From Rubrobacteraceae bacterium (lineage in GTDB: Bacteria; Actinomycetota; Rubrobacteria; Rubrobacterales; Rubrobacteraceae): DNA of 10,666 bases. The stretch spans positions 1 through 10,666 of the forward strand of contig JAUJMB010000048.1 of the NCBI GenBank assembly GCA_030447045.1. The letters run 5' to 3'. The notes under the pieces are model-generated. The model did not search any database and had not been told where the DNA came from. It saw only the letters and a program-made list of their open reading frames with translations. Below, piece by piece: positions 1 to 6,309 of the stretch; the stretch's first letter is position 1, and each line of letters starts with the position of its first letter. Position numbers and translations under genes: made by a program.

Positions 1-1
1 C

Positions 2-448
2 GGCGGCATCGCCAAGGACGGGGCGAAGCTCGTGATGGCCGTCGCCAACGCCAACGTGCCGAAGTTCACCGTCGTGATCGGGGGCTCCTTCGGCGCCGGC
101 AACTACGGGATGTGCGGCCGGGCCTACTCGCCGCGCTTTCTCTGGATGTGGCCCAACGCCCGCATCAGCGTCATGGGCGGCCCGCAGGCGGCGAACGTGC
201 TGCTGACGGTCCAGGAGGACAACCTGGCCCGCGAAGGCAGGGAGATGACCGAGGAGGAACGCGACGAGTTCCGGCGCCCCATCCTGGAGAAGTACGAGGA
301 GGAGGGCAACCCTTACCACTCCACCGCCAGGCTCTGGGACGACGGCGTCATAGACCCGATAGACACCCGCACGGTCCTCGCCCTCGGCCTCTCCGCCGCG
401 GCCAACGCGCCCCCCGAAGAGACGAGATTCGGCGTGTTCAGGATGTGA
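2..448 (+). CDS. mccB: Methylcrotonyl-CoA carboxylase, carboxyltransferase (beta) subunit, 3' end only
   Basis: This is the last 148 residues of a carboxyltransferase subunit; the gene starts outside the window. In this family the beta subunit moves CO2 from carboxybiotin on the alpha subunit to 3-methylcrotonyl-CoA, giving 3-methylglutaconyl-CoA in cytosolic leucine breakdown. The glycine-rich segment [16 protein letters not shown] (bases 80-127), followed by [18 protein letters not shown] and then QAANVL, is the hallmark of the MCC/geranyl-CoA carboxylase branch rather than propionyl- or acetyl-CoA carboxylases. The frame is open from the first base, with GGIAKDG preceding the first Met, so the in-frame ATG at 35 is internal. 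The family usually ends with a short tail after 'FGVFRM', as here, so the C terminus looks intact. The biotin subunit mccA lies 1.8 kb downstream, which supports MCC. Geranyl-CoA carboxylase is the main alternative. The next gene starts 12 nt after the stop. Confidence 0.93.
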   Translation, partial: GGIAKDGAKLVMAVANANVPKFTVVIGGSFGAGNYGMCGRAYSPRFLWMWPNARISVMGGPQAANVLLTVQEDNLAREGREMTEEERDEFRRPILEKYEEEGNPYHSTARLWDDGVIDPIDTRTVLALGLSAAANAPPEETRFGVFRM

Positions 449-460
449 ATCGAAAGGCCC

Positions 461-1258
461 ATGGTAGTCCTTCGTAGCAGCAACGAGATCGAGGGCTTGA
501 GGCTCGCGGGCGACCTGGTCGCCCGGGCGCTCGAAATGCTGCGTCCTCGCGTCCGTCCGGGCGTTCGCTTAGATGAGATCGACCGCATCGTGGAGAGATT
601 CCTTCTCGCCAACGGCGCCGGGTCACCGTACAGGGGCTACCAGCCGACGCCATCCGTCCCGCCCTTCCCCGGCACCGTCTGCGCCTCCGTGAACGAGCAG
701 GTGGTCCACGGCATGCCGTCGCGCAGGAAGCTGCGCGGGGGAGATGTCGTCGGGATCGACGTGGGGGCCGTGCTCGGCGGCTGGATCGGGGACGCCTGTT
801 ACACGTACCCCGTCGGGGAGGTGTCTCCGCGGGCCAGAGGACTGCTGGACGCCTCGATCGAGTGCCTGGAGGCGGGCGTGGCGGAGGTGCGGCCCGGCGG
901 GCGACTCGGGGACGTTGGGGCCGCCATCCAGGAGCTGGCGGAGTTCCACGGGTACGGGGTGGTGCGGGAGCTCGGGGGGCACGGTGTGGGCAGGAAGCTG
1001 CACGAGGAGCCGCACGTCGAGCACTTCGGGCGGCGGGGGCGCGGGCTGCGGCTGCGGGAGGGCATGGTCTTCACTATCGAGCCGATGATCAACGAGGGAG
1101 GCCCGGAGATCCGGCTTCTAGGCGACGGTTGGACCGTGGTGACCGCGGACGGAAGCCTGTCGGCCCAGTACGAGCACACCGTCGCCGTGACGGCCGACGG
1201 CTGCGAAATCCTGACCCCCTGGCATCGCTACACGAACGGGGGCGCGGCGTCCGCATGA
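461..1258 (+). CDS. map: Type I methionine aminopeptidase
   Basis: This 265-residue cytosolic metalloprotease would remove the initiator Met from nascent proteins. All metal ligands and catalytic residues of the E. coli enzyme have equivalents: His83 (NEQVVHG), Asp100 (VGIDVG), Asp111 (WIGDAC), His174 (GGHGVGR), His181 (KLHEEP), Glu207 (FTIEPM) and Glu238 (SAQYEHT). The length matches the E. coli protein, with no N-terminal zinc-finger or SH3-binding extension. The ATG is preceded by GAAAGG with only 3 nt spacing, which is close but usable; a GTG directly follows as the second codon. It begins 12 nt after mccB, so it is probably co-transcribed with a leucine catabolism gene. That is an odd place for a housekeeping enzyme, whose usual home is the ribosomal protein/adk/infA cluster. 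It is therefore probably a second MetAP paralog (inference). The catalytic call is secure; the special role is unknown. Confidence 0.96.
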   Translation: MVVLRSSNEIEGLRLAGDLVARALEMLRPRVRPGVRLDEIDRIVERFLLANGAGSPYRGYQPTPSVPPFPGTVCASVNEQVVHGMPSRRKLRGGDVVGIDVGAVLGGWIGDACYTYPVGEVSPRARGLLDASIECLEAGVAEVRPGGRLGDVGAAIQELAEFHGYGVVRELGGHGVGRKLHEEPHVEHFGRRGRGLRLREGMVFTIEPMINEGGPEIRLLGDGWTVVTADGSLSAQYEHTVAVTADGCEILTPWHRYTNGGAASA

Positions 1259-1285
1259 GCGGCTCTTCGGGTACCTGAGAGCCGC
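1259..1285 (+). other. Hairpin immediately after map stop codon
   Basis: GCGGCTCT (1259-1266) and AGAGCCGC (1278-1285) form a perfect 8-bp stem around an 11-nt loop, starting on the first base after the map stop. The loop contains the small palindrome GGTACC. No T-tract follows, so it is not a classical intrinsic terminator. It could act as a weak terminator, an mRNA 3'-end stabiliser or a processing site between map and the hydratase gene. GC-rich DNA forms such stems by chance quite often. Confidence 0.35.
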
Positions 1286-1328
1286 GGGCACAACGCGGCG
1301 CCTGCCGTGGGAAGGGCCGGGGGCCTCG

Positions 1329-1493
1329 ATGGTCCTCGGCTCTCGACTCCGACGAGCTCGTGACGGCCCGATGGTAGACCGCGTCCGACTCGCGTGCGGT
1401 CGGCCCGATCTTGCGGCGTGGCGCGAGGCCGAGTTCGTGGTGCCCGTGGTACGGGAGTGTGAGAGAGTGGGCGGGATGGAAGCGGACGTCTGA
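1329..1493 (+). CDS. Doubtful 54-codon ORF in the map-hydratase gap
   Basis: An ATG at 1329 opens a frame to the TGA at 1491-1493, with a second in-frame ATG at 1371 that would give 40 residues. The second half (LAAWREAEFVVPVVRECERV) reads like protein and has high GC at third positions; the first half is arginine-rich and does not. No convincing Shine-Dalgarno precedes 1371, while GGGAAGGG lies 12-19 nt before 1329. I recognise no family. It could be a tiny real gene, the eroded tail of a lost gene, or a chance ORF in GC-rich DNA; chance is the most likely. It ends 13 nt before the hydratase start, so a role in translational coupling is conceivable. The rest of this 248-nt gap (1259-1506) shows no promoter that I can recognise. 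Confidence 0.15.
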   Translation: MVLGSRLRRARDGPMVDRVRLACGRPDLAAWREAEFVVPVVRECERVGGMEADV

Positions 1494-1506
1494 CGGCCGG
1501 GGGATC

Positions 1507-2301
1507 ATGCCTGGAGATTACGAGCACCTGCGCAGGACGGAGGAGGGGGCGGTTACTACCGTGAGCCTCGCGCGCCCCGAAGCGCGCAACGCCATGAACG
1601 CCGCGCTCATGGCGGAGATCACGCGCTGCTTCGATGACCTGGCGGAGAGCGAGGACGTCCGCGTCGTCGTGCTCGGCGGCGAGGGGCCCTCGTTCTGCGC
1701 CGGGGCGGACGTGGGATACATGCGTGAGACGGTGGAGCTCTCCTACGAGGAGAACCTCGAGGACGCCAGGCGGCTCGCGGCCACGTTTCGGGCGATCGAC
1801 GAGTGCCCGAAGCCTGTGGTGGCAAAGGTGAGGGGGGCTGCGACGGGCGGGGGGGCGGGTCTCGTCGCCGCCGCCGACGTGGCGGTGGCCGAGGAGGGGG
1901 CGTGGTTCGCCTTCCCGGAGGTGCGACTCGGCATCGCGCCCGCCACCATAGCTCCTTTCGTCGTGCGCAAGATCGGGGCCTCCCGCGCCCGCTCCCTGTT
2001 CTTGACGGGCGAACGCTTCGGCGCGGCGCGGGCGCGAAAGATCGGGCTCGTCCACGAGTGCGTGCCGGCCGAAGGGCTCGACGCGGCGGTCGGGGAGATG
2101 GTCGAGCAGCTGCTGCGGGGCGGCCCGCACGCCCAGGCCGCGGTCAAGGTGCTGCTGCGGCAACTCGAATCGGTGGAGCCGATGGACGCGCCAGGCCTGA
2201 TGTCGCGCCTGATAAGCGAGCTCAGGATCGGCGAGGAGGGCCAGGAGGGGCTGTCCGCTTTTCTGGAGAAGCGGGACCCGCGCTGGAGGGACGGCGCATG
2301 A
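1507..2301 (+). CDS. Enoyl-CoA hydratase/isomerase (crotonase) family, LiuC-like methylglutaconyl-CoA hydratase
   Basis: This 264-residue crotonase fold protein probably hydrates 3-methylglutaconyl-CoA to HMG-CoA, the step after MCC. The oxyanion-hole segment PSFCAGAD (61-68) and glycine strand AATGGGAGL (112-120) are clear. At the position of crotonase Glu144 this protein has Gly119, whereas the equivalent of Glu164 is kept as Glu138 (FPEVRLGI). From memory, the pattern GGG-x-GL followed by EVRLG and a GLVHE stretch (GLVHECV, 180-186) is typical of bacterial LiuC-type proteins in leucine clusters, so the missing Glu need not mean inactivity. The ATG at 1507 places the family's first strand correctly. 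The frame stays open upstream to a TTG at 1411, but that extension is low-complexity and unlike the family. The ribosome site is weak (GGGGG just upstream). The stop overlaps the mccA start (ATGA), implying translational coupling. Another short-chain enoyl-CoA hydratase is the alternative. Confidence 0.85.
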   Translation: MPGDYEHLRRTEEGAVTTVSLARPEARNAMNAALMAEITRCFDDLAESEDVRVVVLGGEGPSFCAGADVGYMRETVELSYEENLEDARRLAATFRAIDECPKPVVAKVRGAATGGGAGLVAAADVAVAEEGAWFAFPEVRLGIAPATIAPFVVRKIGASRARSLFLTGERFGAARARKIGLVHECVPAEGLDAAVGEMVEQLLRGGPHAQAAVKVLLRQLESVEPMDAPGLMSRLISELRIGEEGQEGLSAFLEKRDPRWRDGA

Positions 2302-4268
2302 CCTTCCGCAAGCTCCTGATCGCCAACCGCGGCGAGATAGCCGTGCGAATCATACGGGCCTGCCGCGAACGGGGCATAGAGACCGTCGCCGTCTTCTCGG
2401 AGGCCGATGCGAACGCGATGCACCGCCGCCTCGCCGACGAGGCCCACCCTATAGGCCCGGCCCCCGCCTCCGAGAGCTACCTGAACGTCGAGAGGCTGGT
2501 CTCGGTGATCGAGGGGTCCGGCGCGGAGGCCGTCCATCCCGGCTACGGCTTCCTCTCCGAGAGCGCGGCCTTCGCCCGTGCCGTGGAGGGGTCCGGCGCG
2601 GTCTGGGTCGGTCCCCCTCCGGCGGCGATGGACCTCGTCGGCGACAAGGTGCGGGCCAAGGACCTCGCGCGGCGGGCCTCCGTGCCGACCGTGCCAGGGT
2701 TCGACGGCGAGGGGGCGGACGAGGACCGGCTCGCAAAAGAGGCCGCCCGGATCGGCTACCCGGTCCTCGTGAAGGCGAGCGCCGGGGGAGGGGGACGCGG
2801 GATGCGGGCCGTCGCGCGCCCGGAGGACTTCGCGGAGGCCCTGCGGGGAGCGAGGCGGGAGGCCGAGGCGGCCTTCGGGGACGGGGCGGTCTTTCTGGAG
2901 AAGCTGGTGGAGGACCCGCGGCACGTCGAGGTGCAGGTGATCGGGGACGGTCACGGCAACGTCCTTCACCTCGGCGAGCGGGAGTGCTCGATCCAACGCC
3001 GCCACCAGAAGGTCGTCGAGGAGGCGCCTTCCCCGGCCCTAGATCCGGGATTCCGGGAGGAGATCTGCGCCGCCGCCGTCCGCCTGGCCCGCGAGGCCGG
3101 CTACCGCAACGCCGGCACCGTCGAGTTCTTGCTCGAAGGCGAGAGCTTCTTCTTTCTGGAGATGAACGCCCGCCTCCAGGTCGAGCACCCCGTCACCGAG
3201 CTCGTGACCGGCCTCGACCTCGTCCACCTGCAGCTGGCGGTCGCCGCGGTGGACGCCCTGCCGATACGCCAACCGGACGTCGCCTTGCGCGGTAGCGCCA
3301 TCGAGGTCCGCCTCTACGCCGAAGACGAGAAGGGCCTTCCCGCGGGCGGGAAGCTGCTGGGGTTCGCCCCACCGGAAGGACCCGGCGTCAGGAACGACGC
3401 TGGGTTCGAGGCGGGGGACGACGTCCCCCTCGACTACGACCCGATGCTGGCGAAGCTGATCGTCGCCGCCCCGGACCGTCCGACCGCCGTTCGGCGCCTC
3501 CGCTCCTCCCTGGCGGACTACGGGGTCGCGGGTCTCCCAACGAACCTCCCGCTCCTCCGCCGCATCGCGAATCACCCCGCGTTTCTCAGCGGCGACACTA
3601 CCACCGGCTTCCTGGAGAGGCACGGCCTCTCGGAACCACCGCCACAAAAGCCGGTCCCGCGCGAAGCCCTGCTCCTGGCCGCCGCAGCGGAGGTCACACG
3701 CTTCCGCCCGACCGCAGAGCCCTTCGAGGCCGGACCATGGCACCTGCTCGGCTCGACGCGCCTCCGGTACACGGTCGGGGGGGAGACCCGCGAGGTTTTG
3801 GCCGAGCGTGCCCGCGGCGGGCGCCTCTCCCTGCTCCTCGACGGCGAGACGTCGTCGGCGGAGGTCGCACGGGCGGAGAACGGTCGCTTGCGCGCGACCA
3901 TCGACGGATCACCCCTCTCCGCGCGCGTCTTCGTCAACGAAGGTTCCGTGACCGTCCTCTCCGGCGGCGAGGAACACGTGTTACCGAAACCCTCGCCTCC
4001 AGGCGTCGAAGGCTCGATCTCGGGGACTGCCGCCGGCGGCCTGACCTCTCCGATGCCGGGCACGGTGGTGCGGGTGCTCGTCGCCGAAGGGGACGAGGTC
4101 GAGGAGGGGCAACTGCTGCTGGTCCTCGAAGCCATGAAGATGGAGCAGCCCTTCAGCGCGCCTCACGCCGGCAGGGTGAGGTCCCTTCCCTTCGAAGAAG
4201 GCTCGCTGGTTCCAGGCGGCGCCGTGCTCGTGGGGCTAGAAGAACTGCCGGGGCGGGAGGGGCCGTGA
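2298..4268 (+). CDS. mccA: Methylcrotonyl-CoA carboxylase, biotin carboxylase/biotin carrier (alpha) subunit
   Basis: This 656-residue protein carboxylates its own biotin using ATP and bicarbonate and hands CO2 to MccB. The biotin carboxylase half aligns residue for residue with E. coli AccC: Lys117 (GDKVRAK), Lys159, the ATP-grasp glycine loop ASAGGGGRGM (160-169), His209 and Gln213 (RHVEVQV), His236 (RRHQKVVEE), Glu276, Glu288, Asn290, Arg292 (EMNARLQVEHP) and Arg338. The C-terminal carboxylase domain ends near 442. A less conserved linker (about 450-570) is probably the BT domain that docks on the beta subunit. The biotinyl domain (about 582-650) carries Lys614 in EAMKMEQ. Length and fusion are typical of MCC/propionyl-CoA carboxylase alpha chains; the mccB neighbour and adjacent hydratase favour MCC. 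The ATG at 2298 has GGAGGG 7 nt upstream and overlaps the preceding stop by 4 nt. The frame is open upstream to 1803, but that part is an out-of-frame read of the hydratase gene. No clear terminator follows. Confidence 0.94.
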   Translation: MTFRKLLIANRGEIAVRIIRACRERGIETVAVFSEADANAMHRRLADEAHPIGPAPASESYLNVERLVSVIEGSGAEAVHPGYGFLSESAAFARAVEGSGAVWVGPPPAAMDLVGDKVRAKDLARRASVPTVPGFDGEGADEDRLAKEAARIGYPVLVKASAGGGGRGMRAVARPEDFAEALRGARREAEAAFGDGAVFLEKLVEDPRHVEVQVIGDGHGNVLHLGERECSIQRRHQKVVEEAPSPALDPGFREEICAAAVRLAREAGYRNAGTVEFLLEGESFFFLEMNARLQVEHPVTELVTGLDLVHLQLAVAAVDALPIRQPDVALRGSAIEVRLYAEDEKGLPAGGKLLGFAPPEGPGVRNDAGFEAGDDVPLDYDPMLAKLIVAAPDRPTAVRRLRSSLADYGVAGLPTNLPLLRRIANHPAFLSGDTTTGFLERHGLSEPPPQKPVPREALLLAAAAEVTRFRPTAEPFEAGPWHLLGSTRLRYTVGGETREVLAERARGGRLSLLLDGETSSAEVARAENGRLRATIDGSPLSARVFVNEGSVTVLSGGEEHVLPKPSPPGVEGSISGTAAGGLTSPMPGTVVRVLVAEGDEVEEGQLLLVLEAMKMEQPFSAPHAGRVRSLPFEEGSLVPGGAVLVGLEELPGREGP

Positions 4269-4341
4269 TAGCGGGCGCCCCGGGACGGACCAGGAGGACC
4301 TGACCGCATCCGCCTAGAGAGCGAGCGAACCAAAAGCACAC

Positions 4342-4370
4342 TTGACACAAACGCGCGGCGTCGCTACATT
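4342..4370 (+). promoter_or_regulatory. Sigma70-type promoter for the GntR/CoA-transferase/lyase unit
   Basis: TTGACA at 4342-4347 is a perfect -35 box. After exactly 17 nt, TACATT at 4365-4370 gives a good -10 box. It lies in a locally AT-rich patch within very GC-rich DNA, in the 109-nt gap after mccA. Transcription would begin about 6-8 nt beyond the -10 box, near 4376-4378, at or next to the regulator's ATG. No alternative promoter of similar quality is visible in the window. Confidence 0.8.
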
Positions 4371-4379
4371 GTATACAAT
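4368..4379. promoter_or_regulatory. GntR/FCD operator, perfect palindrome
   Basis: ATTGTATACAAT is a perfect 12-bp palindrome. It contains the TNGTNNACNA core known from FadR/FCD-type GntR operators. It covers the last three bases of the -10 box, the expected transcription start and the first two bases of the downstream ATG. Binding of the adjacent GntR protein here would block RNA polymerase, so negative autoregulation relieved by a metabolite is the expected logic (inference). I found no second copy elsewhere in the window, including upstream of the CoA-transferase, lyase or hyuA starts. Confidence 0.78.
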
Positions 4380-5079
4380 GAAGGAATCGGAGAATGCCTT
4401 GACGAAAAGCGAGCGAAAGTCCGGTTCTTCGCGGGTCTTCGAGAGGTTGCGGCGGGCGATCCTGGAGGGCGAGTATGCCCCGAACGAGCGTTTGATCGAG
4501 GAGCAGCTCGCCGAGAGGTTGCAGGTCAGCCGGACGCCCATCCGGCAGGCGCTGACGATGCTCGAGGCGGAGGGGCTCGTCGAGATCGAGCCGAACAAGG
4601 GGGCGGCGGTCCGGTCCTTCAGCGTGGAGGACGTCTGGGAGATCTACGACCTGCGGGCCGTGCTCGAGGGCCACGCCGCGCGGCGGGCCGCCACCCGGAT
4701 CGGCCGCGAGGAGCTCGACCGGCTGTGGGGGCTGGCGCGGGAGATGGAGGGCAAAGACCGCGACCAGTTCCTGAGCCACGAGGAGGAGATCCGGTGGCTC
4801 GTGGGCGCCAACGGCGAGTTCCACGGCATCGTCGCCGCCGCCGGGCGCAACCCGCGCCTCGAGCAGCTCATCCAGCGGACCGTGCAGGTGCCGCTCGTGT
4901 TCAAGGCGTTCTACTGGTACACGCCCCACGAGCACGTCATCTCCAACCACTACCACCGCCAGATCGCCGGCGCTTTGGAGGCCGGCGACGCCGAGAGGGC
5001 CGAGATCGTGATGCGCGAGCACGTTTACGAGGGCCGGGACTTCGTCATAAGAGCGCTGAAGGAGGACATGGATGCGTAG
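4378..5079 (+). CDS. GntR-family transcriptional regulator, FadR/FCD subfamily
   Basis: This 233-residue protein is a DNA-binding repressor or activator. The winged helix-turn-helix spans about residues 16-80, with recognition region LAERLQVSRTPIRQAL (44-59) and the wing at EPNKGAAV. The FCD ligand domain (about 85-228) has the usual buried metal-binding set: Asn145 and His149 (NGEFHG), His193 (YHRQI) and His215 (REHVYEG). Asn replaces the more common Asp at the first position. Such domains sense small carboxylic acids or CoA esters, often through the metal. I chose ATG 4378. A TTG at 4342 in the same frame is actually the -35 box and cannot be the start. A TTG at 4399 preceded by GGAG (6 nt spacing) is a serious alternative that would give a protein seven residues shorter with a conventional leader. 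The CoA-transferase gene begins 15 nt after the stop, so the regulator probably controls that gene, the lyase and itself. Confidence 0.93.
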   Translation: MKESENALTKSERKSGSSRVFERLRRAILEGEYAPNERLIEEQLAERLQVSRTPIRQALTMLEAEGLVEIEPNKGAAVRSFSVEDVWEIYDLRAVLEGHAARRAATRIGREELDRLWGLAREMEGKDRDQFLSHEEEIRWLVGANGEFHGIVAAAGRNPRLEQLIQRTVQVPLVFKAFYWYTPHEHVISNHYHRQIAGALEAGDAERAEIVMREHVYEGRDFVIRALKEDMDA

Positions 5080-5094
5080 CCGGCGGGGAGAGCG

Positions 5095-6309
5095 GTGAGC
5101 GAGATGCACGATGGCGGGCGTCCGCTCGAAGGGCTGCGCGTCGTCGAGATGGGAAGCCTGCTCGCTGGCCCTTTCTGCGGCCAGCTACTCGGGGACTTCG
5201 GGGCCGAGGTCATAAAGGTGGAACCGCCCGACAAGGGCGACCCGATGCGCGAGTGGGGCCGCCACCGCAAGGAGGGCCGCACCCTCTGGTGGCCGATCAT
5301 CGCCCGCAACAAGAAGAGCGTCACGCTCAACCTGCGCGAAGAGGAGGGGCAGGAGCTCGCGCGCCGGCTCATCGCCGAGGCGGACGTGCTCGTCGAGAAC
5401 TTCAGGCCCGGGACCATGGAGAAGTGGGGGCTCGGTTACGGGGAGCTCTCGCGGCTCAACCCAGGGCTCGTCATGGTGCGCGTCTCGGGGTTCGGGCAGA
5501 CGGGGCCGTACCGGGACCAGGCGGGGTTCGGGTCCGTGGGGGAGGCGATGGGGGGGATCCGGCACGTCACCGGCTTCCCGGATCAGGCCCCGCCCCGCAC
5601 CGGCGTCTCCCTCGGCGACTCGCTCGCCGCCACCTTCGGGGCCCTCGGCGCGCTCACGGCCCTCTACCACCGCGAGGCCCACGGCGGCCGAGGCCAGGTC
5701 GTGGACGTGGGCATCTACGAGGCCGTGCTCGCCCTCATGGAGAGCACCATCCCCGAGCACATCCTGACCGGGCACACCCGGGGGCGCACCGGGACCGTGT
5801 TGCCGTTCGTGGCTCCCTCCAACATCTACCCCACAAAAGACGAGGATTACGTCCTCATAGCCGGCAACGCCGACAACGTCTTCAGGCGGCTCGCGAAGGC
5901 CGTCGGCCACCCCGAGTGGGCCGAGGACGAGAGGTACGCCACCCACCACGCCAGGGGCGAGAACATGGAGGAGCTCGACGCCATGATCTCGGCCTGGACG
6001 GTGGAGCGCACCGGCGAGGAGGTGCTCCGGACGATGGCCGAGGCCGGGGTGCCGGCGGGCAAGGTCTTCACGGCGGCGGATATGGTAGAGGACCCGCACT
6101 ACGCCGCCAGGGAGAACATCGTCGAGGTAAAAGACCCGGAGATAGGTCCCTTCCCCATGCAGAACGTGGTGCCGCGGCTCACCGAGACCCCAGGCGAGGT
6201 CCGCTGGACGGGCCCAGCCCTAGGTGAGCACAACGACGAGGTGTACGGCGGATTGCTCGGGATCGGCGAAGCGGAGCGCGAGAAGCTGCGCGAGGGGGGC
6301 ATCGTCTAG
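5095..6309 (+). CDS. Class III CoA-transferase, CaiB/BaiF family
   Basis: This 404-residue cytosolic enzyme would transfer CoA between a donor thioester, often succinyl-CoA, and a free carboxylic acid. The family N terminus is plain (LEGLRVVEMGSLLAGPFCGQ, 11-30), followed by LGDFGAEVIKVEPP (32-45), the VENFRPG element (100-106) and SGFGQTGPY (131-139). The catalytic Asp of formyl-CoA transferase (Asp169) corresponds to Asp175 in GVSLGDSLA. Length is typical. The GTG start at 5095 has GGGGAG 4 nt upstream; ATG 5104 is a weaker alternative. The lyase gene begins on the last base of this stop codon, so the two products are probably made together. That pairing suggests the transferred acid becomes the lyase substrate. 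Known precedents are succinyl-CoA:D-citramalate transferase (Sct) with citramalyl-CoA lyase in Chloroflexus, and the SUGCT-type glutarate/HMG transferases. The family is certain; the substrate is not. Confidence 0.9.
   Translation: MSEMHDGGRPLEGLRVVEMGSLLAGPFCGQLLGDFGAEVIKVEPPDKGDPMREWGRHRKEGRTLWWPIIARNKKSVTLNLREEEGQELARRLIAEADVLVENFRPGTMEKWGLGYGELSRLNPGLVMVRVSGFGQTGPYRDQAGFGSVGEAMGGIRHVTGFPDQAPPRTGVSLGDSLAATFGALGALTALYHREAHGGRGQVVDVGIYEAVLALMESTIPEHILTGHTRGRTGTVLPFVAPSNIYPTKDEDYVLIAGNADNVFRRLAKAVGHPEWAEDERYATHHARGENMEELDAMISAWTVERTGEEVLRTMAEAGVPAGKVFTAADMVEDPHYAARENIVEVKDPEIGPFPMQNVVPRLTETPGEVRWTGPALGEHNDEVYGGLLGIGEAEREKLREGGIV

Noticed and set aside
1803..2297. Upstream extension of mccA to 1803
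   Set aside because: The extension is low-complexity Gly/Arg sequence read out of frame through the hydratase. ATG 2298 has a good ribosome site and gives the exact N terminus of biotin carboxylases.
1743..3005. 420-codon minus-strand frame over the hydratase and mccA
   Set aside because: It is a shadow of GC-rich coding DNA without any recognisable domain.
4342..4377. TTG 4342 as start of the GntR gene
   Set aside because: This TTG is the first half of the -35 box TTGACA, and transcription would begin downstream of it, so it cannot be translated from this promoter.
4725..6227. 500-codon plus-strand frame overlapping the regulator and CoA-transferase
   Set aside because: It is an alternative frame full of Arg, Gly and Pro runs; both underlying genes have clear motifs in their own frames.
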